From positions 1,798,517 through 1,862,516 of the forward strand of contig NW_020170384.1 of the NCBI RefSeq assembly GCF_000524195.1: a stretch of 64,000 nt of DNA, in the 5' to 3' direction. This document shows positions 26,101 to 38,100 of the stretch, one piece after another. A program made the position numbers and the translations under genes. The notes under the pieces were generated by a model, which saw only the letters and a program-made list of their open reading frames with translations, was not told the DNA's origin and searched no databases. The DNA is from Echinococcus granulosus (Eukaryota > Platyhelminthes > Cestoda > Cyclophyllidea > Taeniidae). Every line of letters begins with the position of its first letter. Position 1 is the first letter of the stretch.

Positions 26101-29100
26101 GGTGCTGCTTTTCCCTGCTGTAGCTGTGATGCAGTTAGGCAAATGTCCGCATTGCGGGTCGACATCAGGCATTTTAAGTGCGAATTTGTTCTAATTTGGG
26201 AACTTTAAATGCTTAGCACCCTCAGATTCATCCCACCCGCTCTTCCCAAAAAAATCATCCCACTTTTACTTTTGCCATAGCCGTGGGCTAGTTCGGATGA
26301 ACAAGCTTGCGCTTGATTACGGACTATGACTATGGGACGTTCCCTGGACTTCGCGATTTCCTTATTTGGTATCCCAACACTTTTGGGTCCCGATCAGTTC
26401 CTCTAGTATAGGATCTTTCTTTGAATCCTGTCTAGCTTTGTAGGAATTACTTTATATTGGATGAAATACATATGTGCACTCAATTACATTCATCACTGGC
26501 GTCACATGTATGGGACATGTGTTCTTTGTCAGTTTAGTCTGCTAAGTTATACTAGATCTTATTGCAGACATATTCACAAAGTTTAAAACATTGTGTCACG
26601 TTTGAAATCTTGTCTAGCTGTTACTTACATGTCTTTAGTTTTTGGGCAATATATTTTGAATCAGCATCAATATTTGGGATACATTAACTGATTTTCCACT
26701 GAATTCCTAGTTGTTATGAAATTTACGTTTCGAATACTAGCTAGCAAAATCTGATTCTCTGTAAGTCCTGAGTGTGAGATGGTATACTCTCCTCTCGGTT
26801 ACTGCTGAAATCTTTCTGACAGGCTACATTCGTTGAAATGGTGATTCACATCTAGCCTATTGTTCTCACTAAATTCACTAATTCGAACGTATTGAGAGAG
26901 GGAAGGCTAGCCGTTACATCCTCCATTTGCACTTGGGGTGTATCATTTTAACGCCTCGGCAACCTTCCATTGTTCTCCAGAAGACTGTAGGCTTAGTCAT
27001 TGAAGTGGCCCAGGAAATACTTCAGCAATTACCTATTATTTTTGCACATTTGCAATGGGTCATGAGCAGGGTTTTGATGGTTTTTTGGGAAGTAGAGCTA
27101 AACGCAATTTTATAAGCATTTAGCGCAAAATGGGCGGTCAAAACCCAACTTATGTGAGCAGAATGACGTCAAGAGGCGGATATTTAGACACTTGTTTACA
27201 TTGAGAAGCGGTTTTGGTAAAGTATTTTTAGTCTGCTGTAGAATAAGTTTATTTATAAACCGGATCGCAGAAATTTACTTAACCAACAACCAAGAGGGAA
27301 CTTTTAAGGCTCCAGTAAATTTGTTGTTTATACGGTAGAATACTTTATGTGATTTGGTTGTGAGTTTCCTAGTGAATTGGTCCTGACTCTTGTAGAGCTT
27401 AAATGATACACTCATTTCTCTCACAGCTGGAGGGGAAAGTATCACCCTTAACTCACAAAGTGGAATTACTGCACTTAGCTTATACTCAATTCAGAGGTAT
27501 ATTTTATTTGGGGTTCATAAACGGGGAAAGTAGTGAGGAGCAGTAGGATTTTTATCGCCTCTCCACAATTGGCCCATTGCAACGTCATTTGATTGCACCT
27601 GTGACTCTTAGAAACTTCGATTTCTCGTTTAAACTTTCATGTGAAAATTTCAAACTGTATGTGTGGGTGGGTGTGCACGTATGTGATGAACAAAAACGGA
27701 GATTTTTGTCATTTAATCCTTTAAAAAGTCACACATGCACACGCTTCCCTTGCTTTTCGTGTGTGCGTAGGGATGGATGCCTTCTTTGTTTACACAATTC
27801 CATCAATAAACTGGCAGCAGTGATTGACAGGGGGTGAGGAAATCAGCAAAGTGGATTTACGTTTGCCCTGAGGAAGCATGAACACGATGTGCTGCGGTGT
27901 CAGCCTCCTGCTTTATCCCCTGTTTCGATCGTCTCGGTAGGGGTACCGAAACACGGACAGGAAACCGAAATCAACAGGCTTGTTTATCTCTATGTCTGGT
28001 AGTTTCTGAACCACTCTTTCTCGATGCTTGTAATGTCATTTCATCCACTCCTACACCCGATTAAACGTCAAGTTGACAATAAGGGCAAGAAGACTTTTTA
28101 ACTGTTCTGAATGGCCTTTTATAGAAATAGATTCTCCTAGAGTGCTTTATCTTTGCCATTACTGCATCCCAGCACGGTGGAATTTGTACCGATCGAATCC
28201 ACTGCTGTTCACACCTTTAAGTTCCAACCTATTCATCAGCTGTTTCATGAGAAATATAATGGCATTGTCTGTTTACCAGCTAGAGGGTACATATACCTAT
28301 CAACGGCCGACCTCTGCTGCCAATCTGCAAATGACAGTTGCCAGGTTGGTGTTGAATCCCGCAGATGAATATTGTCAGATCTGTGTGTTCCCATCGTATC
28401 TAAAACTCACAGTCATTTCCTAACCACAACTTGAAGTAGATCTCTAGGATTCCAGTGCTTTCTTAAATGAATATCGCTTCTGTCGTTCGTATTGTTACAT
28501 TCAAAATTGTGGCAGGTGTTAAGTGCTTTATTTGAAGCGGTGACCGTGTAAGTGCACAGGCTGTCTCTGGTGCTTTCCTCTATAATGATCCCATGCTAAT
28601 GGTTTCGTTGGCGGGTCTTGGCGAAAATACGCATCTTCTATCACCTTGTCGTAGCAAACATGTGTCAAACGCCTTTGACGTCGTCTGCTGCGAAATTTGA
28701 AGCAATTATGCCTGTTTTAAACAAGTGGTTTTCACCAGTATTTCCTGCAATTTTAATTTCTGCGGATTGGTTTAGACAAGTCAATGAAACATTGCGCATT
28801 GTTTTGCATTCCATTCCTTATTTTAGTTGATACAGCTAATAGATCACGACTTAAAATTTAATAGACGCTTACGTAACTTATTGGAATGACACTGCAATCC
28901 TGGGGTGGAGACCTTTGTTCCTTTGTTAAATTATGAGTAGTTTCCCACAAACTATGTCGTATATTTATAAAAAGGATTCTTCTACTATGGTAAACAGATC
29001 ATAACCAAAAATGAGGTTCAGCATCCCCATTACAAGTGCCTTTAATTCGTTTGCTACTGGCGTCATGTATGCGTGACACGGGTTTTTTATTGTCCACAAG

Positions 29101-32100
29101 GACTGGTTGCTCCACTTTTGATTGCATGACAATAGACCAGATGTGGGATGTGCTCAGAATGATTACACTTTTGTGGTTTGAGCAGCCTAACTTTAGGTAT
29201 AACTTGTCTTCTGCAGGTTGTGTTGATCGTGTGTTCTTTGAAACTCCGGTAGCGAAAAATCCTTGGAATAGTGCATTTCTGTTTTCTCTGCCGTAAAAAT
29301 TCCACCCAATCGGTGAAATGTTAAGTACGAATGTCCGCACAATGCACACAGTGAGTGTCATTGTCCACTTAGGCCCCCATTCTAACAGGACTCGAGGAGA
29401 GCGGTTCGTCTTGATATCTCACCTGAAATGCGTGCCCCGTCATGGACTTCTGCAAATGCTAATTAATTCCATTCATGCATTTACACAATAGCCTGAAAAA
29501 AATGCGCACTTAAATGTGGCAGCTAGGCAGTTGTTGTCACGTCATACTCTTTTTTGCTTTCAAATGTATTTGTTTATTCTCTCGTTGGGCTGCTTCGGCA
29601 TTAAAATATCATTTCATCAGGCGGGCTCTTTAGGGTCGGTTGATAGAGCTGATTAATGGGAACTGCTGGATTATTGGAAAGGCTGTATCGTTAACGAGAT
29701 TTGCTTCATTAGATAGCAACGCCGTTGGATTCGGTCGTCCCGAGTGGTTTTTTACTTCTTCAGCCAGTATTGCGGAAGTAAATCATCTTCTCTCGATCCT
29801 TTGAACGGAACTGTCGGGTGCTTCTAAATGGACGATGACATTCCAAGAACATCTAACTTTTAGCAGGTATTGGATTATAACCGCAAAGTATCGTTTAATC
29901 ACGATGAGGAAAGTTGTAGAAACACCGGTTGTTGATTCGGGTGCCAATTTTTATTGTCTAAAAAGTTGTGGGTCCATCCGAATGTCTACACTTTGTTACA
30001 TGGGAATTAACCCTCTCTCATGCTAATCTAGAATCAGATTAACCTCTCATTTCTGCATTAAACTTGCACACATCTCACAAATAGTCTTATCAGCGTCCAA
30101 GACTTGTCTTTTTTATATGTACCTCCTACGTGGAGTCACGTTAATGCAAGTGTTAAAAGTTCTGCTGGTGACTAACGTGAGTCAATCCAAGATGGTCCTA
30201 GTAAAGCGTTCAGTTGTGAAAATGACATGGACAGGAGAGGGGCCTTACGCACAAACATGTTGTTTCGGTTTTTTGGACATTGAGTGTGGATTAGCCTCGC
30301 CCTCCACCTCCGTCTTCCCCCATCCACCATTCGTCATCGCGTAGAATGCAGAGATGTTTAACTCCTAGGAGGTAGGAGTTGACATTCTTGTCCCTTGGCC
30401 TGATGACGAATCTCACTCCCTATTCTCACCAAGAAAAAAACAGTTTGTAAAGCCTAATGAAGGACCGAGTAGTGTCCTGTTTTTCTGGTTATATTGGAAA
30501 CCGCCTGGCTTCCGACTAACCGTCGAGTAAGCACCGTTTTGGCCGCTAGTAAATCCCATTATATGAGGTGAGCCAGCAAACTAAACAACGGCACTAAGCA
30601 TCCCGACGATGCGAATATTTTCCTAAACACAATGACGTCAGATTTGGTGTTCATTTTCTCTACAGGCAGAACTCCCTGCACAAATTTGGAACACAAATGG
30701 GAATTTTCCTGAGTATTTCACTGATTTACTAATCACTCGGTTAGATACTCAGTTATCGGGAAATTCCTCATTGTTTGCCTTCTTAATCATGAACCGTTAC
30801 GTCCAAGAATAGAGTTTGCTAAGTCAATGTCGCGTTGTTACATATCTGTTTAAATTCACACGCACGAAAAGGGCGATTTGCGAGTGTTGAAACCGGTTTT
30901 GAGTAGTGACGAACACGCCTTCACAACCGACAATACCGAGCATGCGCACTTACCTCTCCCTCCAGAACGCCAATTAGACGGTTGGTGCCGCGAGGGAGCA
31001 ATTCTAAACTGCTGGGAATCATCCTAGGTGCCAGCATGCACCTAGGATGATTCCACAATGCGTGTGGTCTCATCCTACTCGGGACATGGTTACACGAGAT
31101 CATTCCCATACATGAATGGGGGCAATTCTCCCCACGTTTCTGGTATGAAGAAAGGACTTGTACCGCGGAGACCGAGAAGGATTTGGGGGCGAGAGAGGAG
31201 AGGGGAGAAACTTGCGTTGCTGCAGCCGCCAACATGACCTTGAAGCAGCCAAGGTCGTGTGTGCGTGGGTATGCGCATGCGTTAAATCGGTGGCATACAC
31301 ACACGCACCCTTTCGTGCAGCTCCTCTACCGTCCGAATGCCCGTGTAATTAGTTTTTTTTTCTCGCTCCGCGTCCCGCGTGCGTGTGCTGGATGTTGTTT
31401 TTTTTCCAACTGCGCTCGCGTTTACTACTGGTCGATGAGAGATACAACGAGAGAGAGACGGGCGGGGGAGCGGGAGCGGAGGGTTATCGTGACGCCTTTG
31501 CGTTTCCGTATGCCATCCGCACTGCGCGAACGGACGCGCTCTCGCTAGCGCGTACGCGCTGTGAAACGCTTGTGCCTTTTTTTCTTGCTCCCTAGCTCTC
31601 TCCCCGTCATCCTGTCCGCTTGCTCGCCCGCTGTCTCCCTCTCCCTTACCCCGTCAGCCGCGCTACCTCTACCGCCGTTTCTGTTGATACTGCCTATGCT
31701 TAAAACCTTTTTGTCAACCAAATTGCCCGCAGTGTTTCTGCTTCATCTGAGTTCAGATGCATCTGCTGATATAACTAGCGTTTGCGTCTCTTCCAAACGC
31801 AACCCAATCTCTTTGGTCGTACTTTTCTCTTATGAGCTATGTTAGCTATATCTCCTTCCTAGCAATGTCGGCTGAGCTGAGGCGTTTGCTCACAACCCTG
31901 TAGTGTATGTGTGCTTTACTTCAAAAATAAAATGGTCTTGTCTGTTTTTCATTCCGCGTCGCAGGTCATAATTGAAATACACCCCAGATCTGTCTGCTGA
32001 GTTCACTTGTCTTACTGATGTACCCACGACATTTGCACCTCGTCCTCCAATGCAGTAAAGCTTCATTAGCTAAATATTTGTGTAATAATTTCCTAGGAAA

Positions 32101-35100
32101 CTGGCTTTAAGTGGAGTGTCGAGTGAAGCCACCCTAGGAAGTGTTCATTGCGTTTATTTCAAACTGCGCAGTCGTCCCTGGTGGAGTTAAGTCTCAGTCT
32201 ACTACCAATTGTGAGCCCGTCTAACAAGTTCTTGTGCTTTTGCCTCCAAAAACACCGCAATCTCTATGTTTTCTAGTTGTACTAAATCACCGCTTCAGTG
32301 TAGATTATGATCCTCTCCATCAAATGCCTATCGAGTACTATGTTGATTAATACCTTGAGTTTTATGGGAGAAAAATGTGATAATTTGCGACTTATGTTGC
32401 TAACTTTGATTAATAGCCGGTAGTTGGCAATGCCGACGTGGTAATTTTACGAAATACCAAACTTAGGGCTACTCTACACTTTTTAGAGGACTTCTGCAGT
32501 GAATGTACTTTTAATGCGCCAGTGCTCTCAATTAAATAACGTCCCTTATCAGAGGGCTAAGTTTCATCCTGTTTATATATTTGAAGGGGGCTTTATTTCT
32601 GCAAGCTTAGACAATCAAGTCTTCTGTATGCCTAAATTCGAACTAAGTATTCTTTGTTGATTCCATGTATTCAACAATTGATAAAGGGAGCTTGAAAAAA
32701 AAACGAATTTTCTCGATCAACTCACGAATCTTAGTGTATCTTCATTGTAGATGCGAAAGATTATTAATTGCCGTGATGATTAAAATCTTCCACCAAAGAT
32801 GCGCAAAACTCGGAAATAATGTCAGAGTTGTTTACTTAAGAACCGTTCACATTCGTAAGGATGAAATATGCTGTGCTTTCTAGTTTAGTCGTTGAAAGGA
32901 TCTACTTTTGCTTAAGATTAAGAAATACATTTTTCTATTCCATATTTTGGGTGAAATTTTCTGGCCGGAGGAGAATATGAGATGTGTCCTGGTCTTCGAT
33001 TGGCTCGTCAAGGCCATTAGGTCTGGAGTTCGTGTTCTAGATTTCGGATACTGCCCATCCTCTTCACATAACCAGCATTGAGCTATCTCCCTACAGCAGG
33101 GGCAGTTTTCTTGTCTCTTGTTGTTTACGTATTTAGTATCAACTGCTGCTGATTCACCTCGCCCTGAGTATATTTTTCCGCATAAGTGTTGGCAAGGTAG
33201 GAGAAGATATACCTATGTGCTTTCAAGGTTGCTTATGATTATGTAACCACAGGCCGCGAAGATGTAATTAAGATTTAAGTAGATTACGGTAGACATCAAA
33301 TTCAAGCTTGGCATCTTCGACATGATTGTCGATAGAGGGCAAAACGCTGTAGCAGCGACTCTTGAAGTTGGTACGCGATCCAAAGCCTACCGGTAGGGGT
33401 ATCTGTCACATTGTTGTTTTCTTTTGGAGCCATTTCCTCAATATATAATTTGACATCGATGCTAGATATGTAAAATACGAATATCTTAATCTTAATTTTC
33501 TTGAATTGCAGTTATCGTCTCTGTCGCGTCCTTATCGAACGCGAGGTAAAGACGCCATCTCTTGACATGACTTCGCCTGTTCCCCCCATCACTGTCTATG
33601 TGGCTTTGGTTGTGAATGTGGTGAGATCTGTTGCACCATAGCACAAACTTCATTCAGTCTTCATTACGTCCTCATCTCATTTTCCCTCCAGTCTAGCGCG
33701 GCAACTTGCTAGCTTCATACCCACCTTATTCTTTGTCTCCGTCTGTAGGGTCCAAGATAGACAAACCTTCTCGATTCCACGTCGCAGCTGTACAGCAGCA
33801 AAAATAACTTTGATGGAGGCACGAAATGTGAATAGCTCCACTTAAATTGTCTGTTCGATGTTTTCACCGAATCATAAATGTATCCAAGTAGCTAACATTG
33901 TCTATCATGGTTTTATATCGTAAACTGCAAAATGGCTTTTATGTTTTTTTGTGATTTGATGCTGCTCTAACAAAGGGTAATTAGTTCTGCCCCTGCTTTC
34001 GAATGAATCCTGCGGATGGATTGGATACTACAACTGAGGAAACATGAGTTTACTTAATACAGTCCATTAATTTGGGAAAAATTTGCTCTGTTGGTTTTAA
34101 AAACCCTCAGATAACGTTTGCGATGTATTTACAATAAAATGCAGCCGTAATTGACATGAAACCACAAATGAGAATCCCAAGTGCTAACTGTTTTAAAGGG
34201 CTAGGTGTAGTTGTTAGGAAATCTACGGGATACCGAGGACTCTGACGATGAATTTCCTTCATTTTACCACTCCAAATTAAATGAAGAAATGGACTTAGAG
34301 AGTAGAAAAAATCATTCGTCGTTCAAGCCTTACTCTTTCGGCTTAATCTTACAGGAAATTAGTTACTTTTCAATCGTTTTGAAGCAGTTAAGTCATAAAT
34401 TCCCTCTACTCTCAGGGCTGAATTGTATACTAAAGATAAAACGTCCAACTAATTTCTTTTGCCAAAAACTTTGACAAATAAATAATTGTTGGGCTGAAGG
34501 CTTATCAGGCAGATGTTATGTGAATTATTTACCTACCCCCTTTGTGGGGAATGTGCTTAAGAATTACAGACCGATCATTACCCTCCTATACCTGTCTCAG
34601 TGAGTTCGCTACTGTCTCTCCTTGCTTGTCCATTCCTCCCTGTCTGTCGCGTTATCTGTGTCTTGCTGACTCCTTCACGTTCTTCTTATCATATCTTAAG
34701 CATTTTTCACGGCCATATATCATTAAGCATCTACGATGTCGCCTCTATGCTATTGCCTTCTTAACCTCAGCTGCAACTGTCTAATCCTTAGTTTTTTTTC
34801 TCTCCTGATCTCCCTCTAGGCACTTTGGAGCGTGTGTGCTTGATTGTTGGAACCCTAGAAGCGGTGACCTCCACTCACACCTTCGTGATGGAAAGGATCT
34901 ACGAGAAACCTGATACTACCATTCAATCCACTGATAGTCGGGTGGTTCTGGAAAGACATAAGCAGGTTAGATGACTATCCTGCAGCGTTTGATGCCGTCT
35001 TTAGTGACTGGATAAGAAAATGGGCCATTATTAGCATACAAAATTGCTGGAAAGATAAACCACTAAAAATTGCCATGTCCACATGATGGTAGATGGATTT

Positions 35101-38100
35101 TTGACAATTCTTTGGCATCCAGTAAAGTTAACAAGGTTAACTTCAAACTGTTGCTAAGAGTTTCTTGGGGAAAAAATTTTGACACTTCATCTGCGCAGAG
35201 GATAGCTGCCATTGGTGATGATGAACTTCCTGCTACTTTTGCCTCTTTGTTTTTACTTAGGAATGTGTTTTCTGCACTGGGTGGATAGTTTGCCCGAATA
35301 AAACCTGATCCATTTGGAGAGCCATTCAGTGCATTACTTTAGCTTTATCTTAAAGTCTCTAAGACGTAGTCAAGCATATTTTTAAAGGTAAATTCTGCCT
35401 AAAAAGGGTCCATTGCTTCTATTTGACGTTAATTTAACAAATGAAGGTAAATTGAGTGAAATCTTAAGCTTTTTGTGCTGACGTCTACTTTTAATCCTTC
35501 TCTCCTTGTGTGGACCAAGGTACAAGCACTGAGGAGCCTAGAGATTTGCAGGAGAGCCAATGCTATGTTTTTTAACAATACTTTAGGCTAAAAGTTGAGT
35601 TCTAATCTGTTTAGAAGCAAAATGTTCTAATTTATCCCCGTCGGGGCCTTTGGGGGCTAAATCTCTCTTGAGTTGAGTTACAATTTATTTGAGGTAGTTT
35701 TTATTTACCTATTTGAAGACGATATTTACATGAAGATAGGAAGTTGCGCAGCCTCCCGAGCCCTTCTTGAAAACGAGAGGCGGAATATTTATTACTGACG
35801 TACAGTAGGGCTGGGGAGCTACTAGCATTCCGCCTAGTGGAGGCATAAGGAGGGAACCTTAATTGTCCGTGCAAACAAAACGAAGAGAAACAAGTCGTCG
35901 AAGTATTGCATAGAACTCTTCCCTTTCGGGCGTCGTCCTTGGCAGCCTCGTTGGTCAACCCTCCGCGTCCGCTATCAAGGGGTCATAGGTGCTGTAAGGA
36001 AAGCACCCATTAACCAATGGCACTAGTCGTCTATTTTGTGCGTGACTGAGACGATGCTTGGATCCAACGTCACTGATCCCTTGTGACAATTTCACTGGAT
36101 CTAAAGTTTCGTTTTGCTTGGGAACTGTATTGAGGGATGGGCAAATATGCAAACCATCACGTATGTTCATCGCTAGTCAAGAACATTGGGCTAAAAGCGG
36201 TTATTTAATAAAGGATAGGGTCGAGTATAATTCCTTGAGAATAGCTTTTCTCGTCAGTACTGCCCAGACGTATCCATATGGATTCTATCCAGCTAATAGA
36301 GAGGTGGGGAAGTATTGCAGATTTGATTCTGTGACATCTTTGATGGTATCGCACTAATTGTTAATAGTTTTTCTGTAGATAATGGGAACGGGGGTAATTG
36401 GCAAAGGTCGACATCATTTTCACTCTACTGTTGGGAGTCTTTATAGATCCTCGCATCAGCGGTAGATGCTCTTCTTCCGTCACGTTAAGATTTAGCGTTC
36501 GTTAGTAGAGACCAGGGTGGTTGTCATTTGACATTTGGTTCGCTTTTCGCTGCCATTAATGTAGCGCTTCGAGTCTTCCCTGGAGATAAAAAAGACGCAT
36601 TCGTAGAGCAAAATACGTATTACCAACGCACAGTACTGGCTTGGCTTGGAGGCCATACCGCCCAGCGGAGGCACTATAGTGGAGCCTTATATGTCTGCGA
36701 AACCGAACCAAAGCAGTACAACTGCAAATATTTGAATTTTTTATAGACCCCATTAATTGGAGGCTATGATGGAAGACATCGTAAGCTGAAATGTCATCCG
36801 GGAGCATTCGTCATGTTTGCAGAAGAGTTGTCGAAGTTGGACACGTAGTTCTAGCCTGTCCTCGTTGATATAGATTAGCTTGGCCTAGCTGTTGAAGTAA
36901 ACAATGGAGGTATTTATGCGTTTGCTGCAAATCCAAAATGTCACGCTGTTCCGTTGGAATAAAACCCTAAAAATGATGTGCGCTAATGTCTTGTCACGAA
37001 CGGGTTCCATGTGATTCTATGGCACCCGTTCGGGACATTAGAGCATGTTCTACTCGTCAAAAGGGTTTAGCAAAGGTACATCAAAAACGTGATGCTTGAA
37101 ATCAAAAAAAACACTGTTAGGATATGAGCAGACGGATTTGAACTACATGTTGGCTTTTCTCGGTTGCTGCATTCCTGTACATCACCTTGGGGTACGTCCA
37201 CCGACTTGAATTGCCACGTCGACTCCACTCTCCTACTTCTTGTCTGCTTCCCAAACTATGTACACCTTTATTAAAAACAGTTGGACGACCTCTTCCTCCA
37301 CTAAAGAGCAGCTTTTGAATGCAAAAGTTTGTACTATTACAGAGTCATACCAACCGATGATGTATTTATTTGAAACGGGTTTTGAATGCAGGTTTAATTC
37401 GTGTGTGGATACCGTAGCTATTTGCATGTACTGATGGTTTCAGTTTTCATAAGTATAACGCTGTGCAATTTTACCTTTTTATATTTCGAGCATACTGTTA
37501 TTCGACGAAAAGTAAAAATGATTTAGCAATCTCAAAAGATTTGGCGTTTAGCTTTCCTTTTGTACGTGCAGTGTAATGGCTCTCACTCATCTGCCAACTT
37601 GGGTACATTTAAGTGATTAATCTCTTGGATAGTCCTTCGCATTCATCAGTACAAAAATGCCAAAAAGTGTTCTTTGGATAGTACCAAACCTGCAACAATC
37701 CGTTGTACAGCATGCGAATGGTGAGATGCTGACGTTTTGTTATCTAGGCTTCTTCCTATACCAGCAGTGGGCGCCAGGGGTAAGCCTCGTGTTAGCAGTT
37801 TTCTGACCAAATTACTCAGAAAAAGACAAGGAAATAAGTTGGCGCGTGTGACTACTGTCAAATTTTAAAATTGCCTGCAAGCACATCGCATTCCATGCTC
37901 CAAATGACAGTTGAATTCTCACGCCACCTGTGGTGGCGTTCCCTAATTTACCAGTCTTCATTCTGTTAAATCACCCCGGCATTCACTCCCGCCACTCTTG
38001 TCACCTTATCTAAGTACACTTTTATCTTTTCTTTTGCCTAATAAAGCCCTATGCAGCTTATGAAAAGTTACGATGCTTTAACAAGTTGAATTAGAGGATA

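Larger units (their letters stand above)
23840..34819 (+). other. 11-kb NOVA intron 2
   Basis: Interrupts KH1 after DFYPG. Apart from the CpG-rich island at 30.9-31.7 kb and a few palindromes, no gene, known repeat or conserved coding block was recognised. Open frames here are short and lack family motifs. Confidence 0.85.

Noticed and set aside
29036..29361. Open frames on both strands of about 90-120 codons
   Set aside because: No recognised domain, no splice context; part of the NOVA intron.
31015..31054. MicroRNA precursor
   Set aside because: The hairpin is only 40 nt long with a 6-nt loop and perfect pairing; flanks do not extend the stem to the usual precursor length.
30921..31845. 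Many overlapping open frames of 60-127 codons
   Set aside because: Expected in a GC-rich, stop-poor island; compositions are Arg/Pro/Leu-biased and frames overlap on both strands, so a promoter-like island is the better reading.
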